From Rhizopus sp. PT2906 (taxonomy: Eukaryota; Mucoromycota; Mucoromycetes; Mucorales; Rhizopodaceae): DNA of 64,000 nt. Location of the stretch: positions 47,061 through 111,060 of the forward strand of contig JAMYHX010000092.1 in NCBI GenBank assembly GCA_025529335.1, written 5' to 3'. The position numbers and the translations under genes are program-made. The stretch's first letter is position 1. Every line of letters starts with the position of its first letter. A model generated the notes under the pieces. The model had not been told where the DNA came from. It searched no databases and worked only from the letters and a program-made list of their open reading frames with translations. Shown piece after piece: positions 37,289 through 50,022 of the stretch.

Positions 37289-37859
37289 ATTCTAGAGAAT
37301 AATGAAAAAGAAAAATATATCTTTATACACTTTTGTAACTGCTATTTGTTTTTCTTTCACGCGCACACACAACAGGATTATCACTATGGTCATTTGTATG
37401 AAAAAGAGCCAAAAATGAAACGCGTTATTAAGTGATGCTTTTGATAAATGAGGGTTGTATTTATATTCTACTCTTTCATGATTGTTCAATCACTGGTTTC
37501 AGTTGTGATACAGTATAGCTTTTTGGCATAATGTCGCCTATTGCATCTCTCAACACATATGCACCATTTTACAATTCTGTAAGATCCGTCATATATTGAA
37601 CCCATTTTGGATCTGAAGTTTGGATGGGTTTTAATACGTATAAAGCTGTTTTCAGGTATACTCCTTTGAACATGGTTGTTGTCGGCTTTTCTCTTTTATA
37701 CTTTAATAACATGTTTAGTTTTTCCTTCTATCGCAGGAAAAACTACTTCTCGCAGTTCCTTGATTTCTTAGATTAAAATACTGCGTCTACTTTTTAAGAA
37801 GAAATGTTTATTAATAAAGGCATAGATCGTTAAATATGAACTTTATTAAGGCAATTCTC
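37289..37859. other. Spacer upstream of the exonuclease-like gene
   Basis: No gene recognised; A+T-rich. A decayed transposase begins just beyond it. Confidence 0.45.
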
Positions 37860-38270
37860 AAAATGAACTACAGAGTGCGGGATGTAAGCCCTGAAGCGGC
37901 GAATAAGAACGACATTGCATGCATCACATATACTAGGTTTTCAATCTTCTTTATCGCCAAACTTGCTACGTTTGATTTTGTTTTTAACAACAGGTCAGAA
38001 CTGCTCTAGCAGGTTAAATTCAGGGGAATATAAAGGAAGGTAGACACATTTGTATCTGCTTCTTGTAGCCACCTTATTCATTTCACTTGAGGTATGGATA
38101 GGTGATCCTCAGAGCACTGTATTCATTACAAGGGTCTTTTCATTGGTGCAGTGCGACATCTGAACTTCCCAGTCGTTTAGTCGTTATTCAAAACGTCAAA
38201 GCGAGAAAAAGGAAACATAGTGACCTAGTCGACAATGATTTCGCAAATTCTCTTTTGCAACCTATATTTT
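37860..38270 (-). pseudogene. Decayed Tc1/mariner (DDE_3-type) transposase, C-terminal part
   Basis: The minus strand retains GSPIHTSSEMNKVA (the 'IHTS' motif after the second catalytic Asp, which is l​ost to a stop) and then YKCVYLPLYSPEFNLLEQF (the 'LPPYSPELNPIEQFW' block with the final catalytic Glu), followed by a stop in place of Trp and VVKNKIKRSKFGDKED. More remnants (YVMHAMSFLFAASG) lie further downstream in another frame. At least three stops and one frameshift make it non-functional. It is a different lineage from the remnant at 737-1110, judging by the wording of the shared block. Confidence 0.8.
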
Positions 38271-38461
38271 AGCACATATTAGTAAATTGCATTGCAATTT
38301 TAAACTTTCTTACTTACTTTACAAAGTTTCTAACCTCATCTGGGTTAGTGCTTAACCCTGCGTAGCTCAAGACCGCAGGACGGATCTTATTGTTACTTAT
38401 CGACAAGAATCCACACAGGTCTATATAAAATAGATTGATATTAGAATGTCGTTTTTTGGCT

Positions 38462-39520
38462 TCAATCTTTATCTTGGCAATTGCAATCACTGTGTTTGAT
38501 AATAAAATCGTTCGATTTTATATCTCTGTTGCATAAAGGTTCATCGGCATCGGAGAAAGAGCTAATATACACCTTTCCACACAGAAATTTTACTTTTAAT
38601 TTCTGCACTTGTAGAGTCAATGATTTAACGCATGCTTCCTTGCCTTCCTTTGTTCTGGATTTTCGGGCATAACACACTGTCATTATATCCGTTTGCGTTA
38701 AATGCACTTTCTGCCTGAACTCCTTTATGTTGGCAATGTCATTCCAAGCAAACTCTACAGTTAAGTGTATAGTTAAAACAATATTTAGTTAATACATTTT
38801 GTTTCAAGACGCGCATATGTTTTATCTTATGTCGTAACTCCTCTCTCACAACATGCAGCGTTCTTCCTCTTATTTTCTTTCCCTCAATTCTTTTCTGCTT
38901 CGTAGCACCAAATCTCGCATCTTTGCCAATCCAACCATTTAACTGATCAACTGAAAAAGATAAATCCGGTATATAATTCTTGATGAGCTCGTAAGTTTCC
39001 TTTTTATTCATGAAAACTTCTTCTGTTACTCCTTTTAATGGCTTCTTATTACAAATCAACTCCAGCATATCTAAAATTGATCGTCTAGACGTAGGCACTA
39101 ATAACCGTTTAATACAATGTAACTCTTAGAGATTTGGCTTGTTTGTTGTATCAAACAGTTTGTCTGATGCAATTGAATCGGATTCTTTAGCGTTTTCAGC
39201 TATGGTGCATTCGGCTTTTGACTATTATTATTATTATTATTATTTTCTTTGCAGAAAAACGTTTTGTAACGCCAAGGTCCCATTCTCTGCCTCTTGATGC
39301 CAATGGAAAAAGGTAACATGTGGTCACCATAAGCGAGCCAGACCACTTCTTGTTTGGCCATATATCCTTTACTTGCGTACTTATGCAATTCAGATTGAGT
39401 AAGAGAAATAGATTCACAAAAGTTTTTGAAGTTCTTCTTGATACATACTTTTCCCTTTGTTTGCGCTTTGCTTTTGGAAGCGAAAGGTCGTCGCCTTGCT
39501 TTCGCTTTACATTGAAGTAG
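38462..39520 (-). pseudogene. Decayed repeat-type gene of unknown function
   Basis: Successive minus-strand frames read as one former protein. From 39520: KNFCESISLTQSELHKYAS, then EVVWLAYGDHMLPFSIGIKR and MGPWRYKTFFCKE. A frame change follows at an (AAT)n run (39222-39245), then AKESDSIASDKLFD, an in-frame TAA at 39126-39128, SRRSILDMLELICNKKPL, FSVDQLNGWIGKDARFG and REELRHKIKHMRVLKQN. A 48-nt GT..AG intron can join this to FAWNDIANIKEFRQKVHL, MTVCYARKSRTKEGKEA and a stop at 38462. The final part (38462-39098) is nearly intact. The family is not recognised with certainty; the style and position among transposon remnants suggest a dispersed repeat. Confidence 0.55.
39222..39245. repeat. (ATT)n microsatellite at a frame break
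   Basis: About eight ATT/TTA units. It coincides with the frame change in the decayed gene at 38462-39520, consistent with slippage causing that break. Confidence 0.8.
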
Positions 39521-39582
39521 CTTTTTTACTAGTCATATATTCCTAAATAGTAAATGTATCCTGAAATAAAGAGCTCCCTACT

Positions 39583-39828
39583 TTAGGCACACTGCACATC
39601 TTGCTGTGATCCATCTTTATTGAAAAACTGACAATCAAAAATATCCTTCTTTATAAAAAATGATAAGGATATTAAGATGGCACACGACGGCCATGAGTCA
39701 TCATTATAATCATCCGGCAGCGTGAAAATCTGTTGATCATTGCTTTGATTAACCGGAGTTAGTCTACAAAAGCGCAAGTGTCCGTGTTCATTACATGAAG
39801 AGTAACAGGCAATACTGAATCCACTCAT
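39583..39828 (-). pseudogene. Open frame shared with the repeat near 63.1 kb
   Basis: An 81-codon minus-strand frame (ACYSSCNEHGHLRFCRL, then DDYNDDSWPSCAILISLSFF). A block at about 63090-63215 is homologous at both DNA level (14 identical bases, GCACATCTTGCTGT, in both) and protein level (LDDDS-stop-LSCVILVSLS). Two copies, one with a stop replacing Trp, mark it as part of a repeat element. Function unknown. Confidence 0.5.
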
Positions 39829-40099
39829 TAATTAAACAATAAAATCAACTTTACAATGGCGTTAATAATAGTGTTTGAAGAAAAGCAACGAACTTTTTCA
39901 TACTAAAAATATATTTGACAAGGCTATTAAGTCAAGAGACAGAGAGGAAATAAGGGCGCACCAATGCTTCATATATAAGAAGCCATATCTGCTATTTTTA
40001 CGATTTGTACGATTTTAGTGGAATAAAACAGTTACTTTTTTTATATTTCTCTCTCTACAAAATGTCCAATATCAATATGTACAAAAAATGTTGGTCTTC

Positions 40100-41021
40100 T
40101 TAAGCGTTTTCATCATTGCTTGATGTTGCAGCTTGTTGTGATGTTGTATGATGATGTAAAACTGTATAGAGAGCTCTGTTTTGCCTGGTAAGAGCCCAAA
40201 AGTCAGGCACCATTAAAAAGTATCTTTCCATAGCCTCTCTAAATCTTATTCTATATTGTCGAGGAGATACTATAGTTGGCTCTTTGCCACCACCTCCTAG
40301 TATTCCGGATTCTTTTACCCAGCTTTCCAATTTTTTATCCCAAGTAAAAGTACGGATAAAGTCTATTTATAAAAGGTGTTAATGTATATGAATACACACT
40401 AGCGACATGTCACTTTACCAACTATGCCTACAACTAGCTCTTGTCGATCTGCATCAATTCCAACAAGTAACGAATAATCCATGACATTTCGATTAGATAA
40501 AAATAAAGTGTCATTATGCAGAGAGCTACGAAGGATCTCTTTCGAGTGTGCTCGGATGAAGAGTGGCGATTGGTAAATCACTATGATGCGTTAATGTCTT
40601 TAGGTTGTGTTATTTATCTCCAACTCACATTCTACAAGATTCTCGTCTAATAGGACCTCGTCTTGTTTTCCAGTGGATTGTACATGTCTATTTCTCATGG
40701 ACCCTTTAAGGTCGAAAATCTAGCAAGGCATAAGCTATATGCTATTACTTGTACACTTGTATACCTTTTTGATGTTTCTTTGATAAAACAAATTTTCCAT
40801 CACCAAAACATCCATTCTCATTGATTTGCCAGTGCTTGAGTTTTTGTATCCAATGCTGTAGAAACCGAATATTTTGGCCAAGGCAGTAGGTAATTCACTA
40901 AAGAATGCTTCCGACATGTATTGGAAATAAGCAGGTGCAAATCCAAGGAAAGCGTCTAACTCATATCGTGACATCTGTTTCATGAGGAGTCGATCGTCTA
41001 CCATTTTTTATGAGTGTAGTG

Positions 41022-41092
<71 letters not shown>

Positions 41093-44000
41093 TAGCTTTT
41101 TTTGTTACCTTTGGTTTTCAGGAACGCTGAACCTGATTTTCCACCAGACGAGTCCCATTTTATGCAGCTGGCAAGAGACATGATGTAGCTTTCGTCACAT
41201 CCACAGTTTCTTCGAAGCGCATCAAATTGTTCAGAAAAGAAAATCTTGCAAAAGAATTTTGTAGAACCTGTAGAAAAGTCTATATATAAACAGTATTAGT
41301 TTGTATTTGTGTAATCAAAAGCACACACACTTACTGTATCTCATATGGCTACCGGATTCACGCAAAAGCGTTTCTTGGATTGCTTCTGCTACCTGTGGAA
41401 TGTTGTTATGCAACCCACTCTCAAAGGTATAGTTTTCCGAAGGCGCCTTTCGGTCTATATTTATCGAATCATAGGTCTTCAAGTGAGTATCATTCATGCC
41501 AGATTCGCTATGACAATTCTGAATATCATGCATCTTGTCTAGATAATCTTCGGAGCTAAGTGTATAGGCAATAATCGTACTAGGCTCATCTTCTCGAACA
41601 ACCACATAAGAATCAGGAAACAAGTATTCTGTAGGCTGTCTATGTATGTATAAACGAATTAGATACGCTCTTTGATAGGACCTGTACAACACTTACAACG
41701 GGGATTCTAAAGGAAGCAAATTGCCGATTCCGCTGTCTGTCAAGAAATTGGTGATTGTTTTCATAAATGACATCTTTTCTGGTGAATGTCGGTTTTCATC
41801 ATTGGCTGTTGCAGTTATATAACGAATAGAGCTAGATGTATTTGTAGTGGTAGTCGTTAGTTCTGGATGTATGTTGTGTAAGTCACTGATAGTTAGAGCA
41901 TCATTTGCAGACTGCTGTGCCATGAGCAAATCTGAGGCTAAAGGCAAAAAATCTTGGTCTGTTTCGTCATCTCCTGATATACCTGACATCAAATCGACTT
42001 GACCATCGCTGAGGCCAAAGTAGGGCTTTACAGCTGCATAGTTTGTTGTAGAGCCATCATCGCTCTTGCCCTGTGTATTCTCAACTTCTAGCTTGTTATT
42101 CGTTTCAGACTCATCAAGTACTTCAAAAGTAAACGGTGCTATTGGCGTAAAGTAGTCAACATTACTCTTGCCCACATCAAATGCTTCTTCGGCTTCGTCG
42201 TCAGAATCATCATCATTATCGGCATCTGTTCCGCTCTCGTGCGCATGGTATCCTAGTTGTAGATGACGCTGGTGACGGGCTTGACGGTAACTGGTAGGTT
42301 TACGTCTTGGCAGCAATATGTCAGTCTTTAGCCTATGCGCAGCTTGTCTGGACGAAATGGACAGTGTATCGTCTGCTTGATCACCCGGATAAAATTCATC
42401 ATCAATATCTTCTCGCACAAGATCATTGGCTTGATCATACACTTGAATATATGTCTTTTTACGAGGCAGACGTGAGCGAAATCGTCTATCTTTGGAGGTG
42501 GCACTTCTTCGCAAAAAGCTAGGAGACGGCTCAAATTCATCATTATCATCAAAGGATGAAGATGCCTTTGATTTGCCATATCTCTGATGAATATGGTAGT
42601 CATGAGCAATCGAGTGATGTCGTTGGTGTGGCGGAAACCTTGGGAGCTTCTCAATAGAACTCACATGAGAGAGGCTACTGGGGCCTACAGTAGCTTTATA
42701 GGCGGTTTTACTTTCATTTATACTTGTAGTCGCTTGCTTTGAAGGCTGCTGATATACCGAAACAGGAGAGTTATTTTTACCTGAGTAGAGTGGTATGCGA
42801 GAAGGAGTATATGCGGCTGAAAGGGATCCAGATACTCTGAGCTGCAGATACCTGTTAGGTCTTGTCTGGCTAAAGGAGCTGATATCATTTGTAGTATTGG
42901 CTGCCCCTGCACTAGTTACTTCTTCATATTTTAACTTTTCATTAAATTCTCGCATCAGTTCAAGAGAAAGGCGTCTTCTAATCTCTGGTCGCAAGAAGGA
43001 GGTCTTGTTGTCGGACTGTGCACTCGATGCCATGTTGTCCTCGTCTTTGTCCTCTTCCACCATGTCTGTTATGGGCGTTGATGAAGGTGTAGATGATAGA
43101 GCAGGCATGACCATATCATTGTTCTGCCTAGTTGTAAATTCGTCTGGTTTAATTGTTGCTGTAGACTTCTTTTTCAATATTCGGCCAATCAAGGCATCAC
43201 CATCATTATCGTCGAGACCGATGCCAAGTAGCGGTAAATCTGTCACTTCTGTCGCTCGCTTTGTACGTTCATCCGTATTCATATCAGAGAAATCTGTAGG
43301 AAACATCTTTCGAAGATGAATGGTTGTAATCTTTTTCAGCTCGCGTTCGGGTTCCAAATAAAACCTGACAAAATCAGCATAGACAGCCTCCCAATGAGCC
43401 ACGATTTGGAACAAACTCCTGCGGACGCCATTGATGGTGAGTGTATCAACAGGATCAGATGTGGCATAGACGTTTTGCAAAAGCTGTAACGTATCCTTCT
43501 TTTCTCCTTGAGCTTCCAAAGAGAGTTCCTGCAGTTCAGCCTTACATGCTTCTAATTTCCTTGGGTCCACCAAATCAAATGGAAATGCCTTGTTTCTGTC
43601 GACGATAGACTGATAAAATCGATTGATCTTTGTTCGAAGTGACTTGAGTTCTGCTTCCTTCAAGTCTCGTTGGATTTTACTCTTGATGTAGAGTTTCATC
43701 GGAGGAACAGACACTTCCAAGAGCTCAATCGGATCATACTGGAAACGCACCGTCATGTCCATATAACCAAAGTATCGTACATGATTTTTAGCCATATCAT
43801 GCGGGCAGATATCCGCACGACAATGAACACCTTCTTGATACAAAAAGATCTCTAGGAATTTACCAAATGAATAGTTCCATGTGTTTTCAGACATGGGCAG
43901 AACAGGCGTAGGTTTGTTACATTCCCTACAGTAACTCCACATGAGTAGCTTGTCAGACATACCAGGTAGAGGGCAAGGAAATTGTTCAATCATCACGTTG

Positions 44001-47000
44001 ACCCGTGCGTTTCCGTGAGCATAAGAGCGATAATGCTGGAGCATAGGATGATCGCACATAAACGAGGTGCATGGTTGATGCGCATCTGCGCATAGGTCCA
44101 TGATGTATTGGCCTAGTGTCTTGTCGGAAGGTATTCGATAATACCCAAATATACGAATTTCTGGGCCTTGACAAGGCACAGTCGTCACTGTGCAAACGCT
44201 CGAGTAGAGAACAACGATGTTTTGATGGTAGAGTGGACTGATGCTCTCTGGTGTTTCTCCATGATACGCCTCCCATGCACGGGCAATCTGGTGACTCTTT
44301 GTAATAAGCTCTTGTTCAAACTCGGATGTAAACTCATCACCTTCTTGCGTGTCATAGGAAGAGGTAGACGCTGGATGACTCATAGACTGCTGCTTTTCCA
44401 TAGGTGATCGAGCCTGTTTATCAAAGGTTGCCCGAGTTGGAGAAGCAGATAACGAAAGAACGGCAGGTGTTGACACAGTAGATGCGGCATCTTTCAGGGT
44501 AGACAAGCATGATATGGATTTTTTGCGCTTTTGTTGAATGACCATTGCCAACCTTTCTTCTGTTTCTTTAAGCTTTAGCAATAAGTAAGGCGGTTTGAAG
44601 ATAACGAATTGGGATACAGACAAGATGGTGTTTTGATATGTTTGTAATAGCAGTTCTGTGTAGTTGTGACCGTCATCTTCTAGATCACGAAGCTTCTCTA
44701 TACCAAGCGAACTTTGACGCATGAGTGGAGATCTCTTTCTTTCTTCCGATTCAGAAGCTCCGCGATTTTTAGCAAAAGAGTCTCGTAATAATGAAGTTTC
44801 ATACTTTAGGTTATTTACGACAAACACCATGAAATCAATTAATCTTTTAATTACTTTTAATGTTTCAACTTTTTCTCCTCTCAGCACAATTGTGCCTCCT
44901 AGTTCAGGAGAGCAATCATCAAATATTAAGTATGTCTTCCGTCGATTAGGTATCCACTCATGCATAAATGTTCGAATCTCAAATGATCCACATCGTCCAA
45001 AGGAGACACCATGCTGAAGCTTATCTACTGAAGTGACGATGGCTGCTTCAGTACATCGCGCCACTGCTTCAATCACACTGTGTTTGACGTTATGTATCAC
45101 TGGAATGTTTGCTTCCAACAGGAATTCCAACGCAAATCTTGAGACGGTTGATTTGACGAGTAGCAGTGAAGGCTTCAAGGCAACGATACGTCCCACTAAT
45201 TTGCTAATATGCTCTCTTTCTTGTGAGATCACAGGCGTGATCGATAGTAGTTGATTTTCCATCTCGACGCGTGAATAATCCAATGAGAATAAAAGGATCA
45301 GGATGCGTGGGCTTGACATGTTTCTTACCATTCGTTTGTGCGCGACATTTTTGGTGCAAACGACACCCTTGACGTAAAAGCTATCGGAAGGCAAACCTCC
45401 AGGAATCTTTTTGATCTTGACATAGTGGCGAACATCCATATCATCTCCTGCTCTTGTGTCTGGTTGTACATTATTGGCTACCTTCATGAGAATGTTCATA
45501 ATCACGTCCTCCCATTCTTCCTTGCTGCTCTCTGTGAACTGGATATCCTGCATAAACTGTCGTAAAAGCAGACGAGCATGCTGTCGTGCACTAAGACTAA
45601 GTTCAACCGTAGGTGGCGGTCCTGACGTCCGTCGTTGACGAGGTACAAATCGAAACCTGTTGTTGTTATCCGATTGTGGAAAGAATTTGTTTGCGTCGTC
45701 ATTGTAAGGTGAAAGCAATGGGTTAGGAGACCAGGTTTGTTCCAGTTGAAGGGGGCCAGCAGAGGAAGGTGGGTAGTCGTACTTTGGCAGACCCACTGTA
45801 TTAATCTTGTGCAGTCCACTGTTTCTAAGCTTGGGCGTGGTAGGCCCCGTAATACTTAGTCTTCTGTAGGAATGGTAGGAGGATTTACTGCTGATCAGCT
45901 GTACATTCTTCCCACGTAGCTCTTCTGTTCGTTTCGCTCTCAATCGATGGTCATATGATTCATCATCGCTTATGCCTCCATTAGTTGCAGGTGACAGAGG
46001 ATCACTGTTGCTACTGTTGGGTTTGTCGCTGTAAAGAGGGGTTTTGAGAGGTGTCAATGGTCTATCATATAAACCTGCAGCTTCATCTTCATATTGTTCG
46101 TCGGGGTCTACTACAGCACTGGGAAATGAGCTTAATTCACTTTCGGCGAGCACTGTGCCTCCTCCGTGATCCAAATAGGGCACGCTTCTAAATGGCAGCT
46201 GAGTTGAGCGAAAATCTTCAAGCAAGGGGGCAGAGGATGAGGTGTTGGATCTAGGCCTTGGTTTAATAAATGAGGTTCCAGCATCCAAGAGTCGTTTGAC
46301 GCCAGTATAGATGTGATTATCAGGTGTATTTGTAACATTAAATGATGATGTATTTGCTACTGTAGATGTATTGTACAATGTGGGTGATGTAGGTTGCTCA
46401 GCCATGGCTACAAAAGGTGAATGCGGCCGTTCTAATTGAGAAGATGGATATGATTCAGATCCATATATTGGTATTTCTAATGCAAATGTGGTTGTATTCT
46501 CATTGCCATAGGCTCCTCTTGCTTGTTTGAGGGCAGCTGTGGGTATCTGCATGTTTGGAACAGCCAGAGGTGGCTTTTGAGAGGGTATTATTTCAGAGCC
46601 ATACTGTTCTGCTTGATCGAGTAATGTCAATTGGCTCGTCTCTTCGCTGTTGTTATCAGTGACTATCTGCCTTGAGAGTGGTGAGCTGACAGTTTTGAAA
46701 TGCATGATCGGTTCTGTTGTGCTACTGATGCTTTTCTCCTGTAACTGTTGTTGTTGCTTCTTGTAACAAAAGTTGCATACTCTTACTTGACCTTTTTGCT
46801 TGTAGAGTTTTCCTGATACGATATGAGAAGCGCATTTACCGCAGAATATTTGACCTAACATATATTTAATACATCAAAAGAGAGGCATTCCTTCTATTTC
46901 CCTACCACAAGTACGACAGTGATGTTTTCTTCTTAATAAAGTAAATGGTTTACGACATTTGTAACACTCTTTACATTGTTCATCCGGCATCCAAAATTCC

Positions 47001-47644
47001 TTGTCATTCTTTTGTCCTCGTAGACGTGCTAGGATTCTGCCTAGTGAATTCGAATTGGATATTGAAAAGTTGGTAGCAACGGATTGAGTATCACTATCAA
47101 TAGATTTTCGAGTGTACAAAGGCAAAAGATCGACAGAGTTCTCTTCCAATGATTTTCTATTGTTGCTATTGCTAGTTGAAGGCATAATAAACTGAACGGT
47201 AGAGTTTGAATGAGCTGGTTCGACAATCATGTCCTCTGATTTACCATGTTTCCCGACAATGACTGTAGTTGCTGTCGTAGCAATTGTTGACGATTTCGAA
47301 AGGGAATCAGACGACACTGGGAAATTGGCTAGAACAGAGTCCTTTGGTAAACGTTGACTGGTTGTACTACTGTTGCTACTACTATTTGGGTATTCCGTTA
47401 CGGCAATAACATTTGATACAGTGTGAGGTATAGAAATGACGGAAGGTTCAGTTGAGTTTGAGATCCTTCTTTCAGAATGTGTACTGTGCATGGAGGCATT
47501 GTCGTGTGTCCATGACGTTGGTTGACCCGATACAGCACTTTTAACTTTATCCAATATTTTTGATAGTACACCTTCTTCGCTAGTACGGTTGTCTTTAGGT
47601 TCAAATTGAAAAGAAGTTAAACTATTGTTATTTTCTTTATCCAT
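40100..47644 (-). CDS. FAB1: FAB1/PIKfyve: phosphatidylinositol-3-phosphate 5-kinase (8 exons, 2373 residues)
   Basis: Model (minus): exons 47644-46906, 46854-41697, 41639-41335, 41279-41109, 40997-40765, 40719-40629, 40580-40419, 40362-40100. A FYVE zinc finger (about residues 215-285: [33 protein letters not shown]) binds PI3P; its RRKHHCR core is intact and split by intron 1. A chaperonin-like domain spans about 720-930 ([49 protein letters not shown]). Long disordered stretches separate it from the lipid-kinase domain (about 2050-2373: [56 protein letters not shown]). The enzyme makes PI(3,5)P2 on endosomes and vacuoles. All kinase-domain introns are 45-57 nt except intron 4 (40998-41108), swollen to 111 nt by a homopolymer. 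Confidence 0.96.
41023..41089. repeat. 67-nt T homopolymer inside a FAB1 intron
   Basis: An uninterrupted run of 67 T on the plus strand (A in the FAB1 transcript) within intron 4. Without it the intron would be about 44 nt, close to its neighbours. The exact length may be unreliable because assemblies handle such runs badly. Confidence 0.9.
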
Positions 47645-48102
47645 TTAATAACATGTCTTTGTATATATATATATATATAAAAGAGAAATAGAGAGATGGA
47701 AAGAAAAGGCAGGGATGAATTTATTGTGTTTCTATTTGGGGAATGACAATCATCGGATTTACAATTTACAAAAGGGAGAGAAGAAGAGGTGATTGTCGAT
47801 GTGATGATGATGTCAATAAGAGTATATAAAATAACAATGAATCCTAGACTAAAGATGAGTATAAAGAACAAGTTATGTTTCTGGCTAAGACTTATTAATC
47901 TGATAAACAGTCAACTGATTAACAAAGATTCATTATTTATCATAAAGAATATAAACATTCAAAAAAGGGAAATCATCTAGAATTTAAGTACAGTGCATAA
48001 ATGAAGTCCATATCCAAAGTTTAGGGGGGGCTTTGTTTTAGAACAACATAAATAGGGAGCAAAGGGCTTGGTTTCTTTTTTTTTTCTCTCTTTTCATTCA
48101 AA
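47645..48102. other. Divergent promoter of FAB1 and the 48.1-kb gene
   Basis: Contains a (TA)n run just upstream of FAB1 (about 47661-47680) and a pyrimidine leader before 48103. No gene seen. Confidence 0.5.
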
Positions 48103-48657
48103 ATGAACTTTTTATATAAACGTAAACCTGCCCAAGAAGAATTTGATGAAGATTGCTTGGTTGATTATGATGAAAAAGACATCAGAGATCAAAAGCCAAA
48201 GATTTATACTAAATATAAGCAAACGCTAGATAATTTATGCTCAATAGAATATACAAACGATGGTTTTATCAAACGACCAAGATGTGTGATAGGATCAAGG
48301 ACGTGTCATGTTCCGATAACACAAACAGTCATTGAATCCATTTTATTAAAGCAGCACTGTCGTATAACAAAAGAAGAGGATATCCGCTGGTTTAAAGATG
48401 GCATCAAATGGTTGGCTCAAGAACATTATCAAAAATACCCAAATATAAACCAAGAAACAATACAAATATTCGAACAGGCTTGTAAGGCTTATTTCAGTAT
48501 CCCTCTCGATCTCTGTGAGAATCATTGGGCAGCATCTCATATATTGCAACAAGCATCCAAATCAAACCTTTTTCATCGCGTTTCTTTACTAAATCGACCT
48601 TCTCTTCGTATGAGATCATTCTCATTTATAAAGAAATACTGTTGTTTCTGCTTATAA
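48103..48657 (+). CDS. Unknown 184-residue protein ending in a possible CaaX-like box
   Basis: Single exon with a T/C-rich leader and good start context. The N-terminus is acidic (QEEFDEDCLVDYDEKDIRDQ), and the middle is helix-rich (EDIRWFKDGIKWLAQEH, ETIQIFEQACKAYFS, AASHILQQASKSNLF). The last residues are KKYCCFCL: a basic segment and three cysteines, of which CFCL fits a geranylgeranylation-type CaaX box (Leu at the end), with adjacent Cys available for palmitoylation. This suggests a membrane-attached protein. The helical middle is loosely reminiscent of RGS folds, but I cannot support that. No family is recognised. A TAA-repeat follows the stop codon. Confidence 0.65.
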   Translation: MNFLYKRKPAQEEFDEDCLVDYDEKDIRDQKPKIYTKYKQTLDNLCSIEYTNDGFIKRPRCVIGSRTCHVPITQTVIESILLKQHCRITKEEDIRWFKDGIKWLAQEHYQKYPNINQETIQIFEQACKAYFSIPLDLCENHWAASHILQQASKSNLFHRVSLLNRPSLRMRSFSFIKKYCCFCL

Positions 48658-48803
48658 TAATAATAATAATAATAAAATGTATGTGGCTGAATGATTCTCA
48701 AGTGTAACATTTTTTTAACATGCATTCATTTAACCAAATACACATAGTTTATTTTATACAAAAGAAAAAAAGAGAGAGAGAAAGGAAGGGGAATGAAGTG
48801 AAA

Positions 48804-49801
48804 TTAGGCTTTATAGTTGGAGTGTTGTCTTCTAATAATCTTTTCTTCTTTATCTTTTTGATCAAGCAGTTGCTTTCTTTTAACTAATCCCTCTTTGGCT
48901 GCAGTTGAAATAACCTTTGCAATTAACTCTACACCTCGGATCGAATCATCGTTGGCTGGAATGGGATAAGTCACTTGACGAGGATCATAATCTGTATCCG
49001 TAATCGCAATCACTGGAATATTATTGAGCTGTGCTTCAGCAATAGCAATTTTATGTTCAAGTGGGTTCAACAAAACAATCAAGTCAGGCTTGTATGTCTT
49101 GGGTGGACGACCTGGATCTTCTGGATCAGGTGGTGCGTGACGACCCAAGACCTGGTGTCTGTTGGTCAATGCACCAGGAATCCATTTTGAAGATACATGA
49201 TAGCCATCACATCGACGAGCAGCTTCAATCGTCAACTCTTGGAATCCAGGACGAGTGCCAATAAACAGAATGGAACCTCCACGCAGTGACACTTCTCTAG
49301 CGACATTGCAGGCTCTTCTCAAGTGAACAATTGTATGTTCCAAGTTGATAATACTGATTCCCTCACGAGTACCAAAGATGAAGGGAAGTGTTGCTGGCTC
49401 CCAAAGACTGGTAGAATGACCAAGGTGAAGGCCGGCAGCCATCAGTCTGGAGATCGTCAAGTTGTAAGGTGTCACAGGTTCAACTGCTTCTGCTACAGCT
49501 CGTCGAAGCGATTTTTTGACAGGTGTTGATGGAGGAGGAACTAGCAATCAAGTTAATAACGCATTATAAAATGGAGGCTGTATAAGTACCGAGTGACTCA
49601 GGTGTAACTTGTTCATCGGTTGAAACAGGAGGTATCGATTGTTGATTGACTTTGACAGCTGAAAAATGTCTTAAAAAGCCTACAAATGAAAGAAGAGTGA
49701 GCAAATAGTTAACATGGTTATCGTCTGGTTATTTTACTTTGGCGTGGTGCAAAGCTTCTGCTAGAGGAAGCAATTGCTTTATATAATGAGCGAGAAGCCA
49801 T
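48804..49801 (-). CDS. MRP4: Mitochondrial small-subunit ribosomal protein uS2m
   Basis: Model (minus): exons 49801-49738, 49679-49590, 49540-48804; 296 residues. The N-terminus MASRSLYKAIASSSRSFAPR is a typical mitochondrial presequence. The uS2 fold follows from about residue 75: LMAAGLHLGHSTSLWEPA, FGTREGISIINLEHTIVHLR, GSILFIGTRPGFQELTIEA, WIPGALTNRHQVLG, PDLIVLLNPLEHKIAIAEA and IPVIAITDTDYDPRQVTYPI with the closing NDDSIRGVELIAKVI. uS2 sits at the head-body junction of the small subunit. The short first two exons carry most of the targeting region. Confidence 0.95.
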
Positions 49802-50022
49802 ATTCCTTTGCTGATAACCTCAAAGCAGGGGTGGAGACAATTTAAGAAAATGGGAAACATTAGACTATGAGGCTTATAAGCCACCATGTTGACTGCATTT
49901 ACTGCTTTTTGTTCCTGTCTGAGATTGAAATAAAGAGTTGATCCCAGTCTGAGCTCACTGCATGATATTGAATGAAATACACGGAATTTGATTAATACAT
50001 TATATAACATGTAAGGGCTTTA

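Noticed and set aside
48103..48657. RGS-domain assignment for the 184-residue protein
   Set aside because: Only a vague helical resemblance; key RGS positions could not be aligned.
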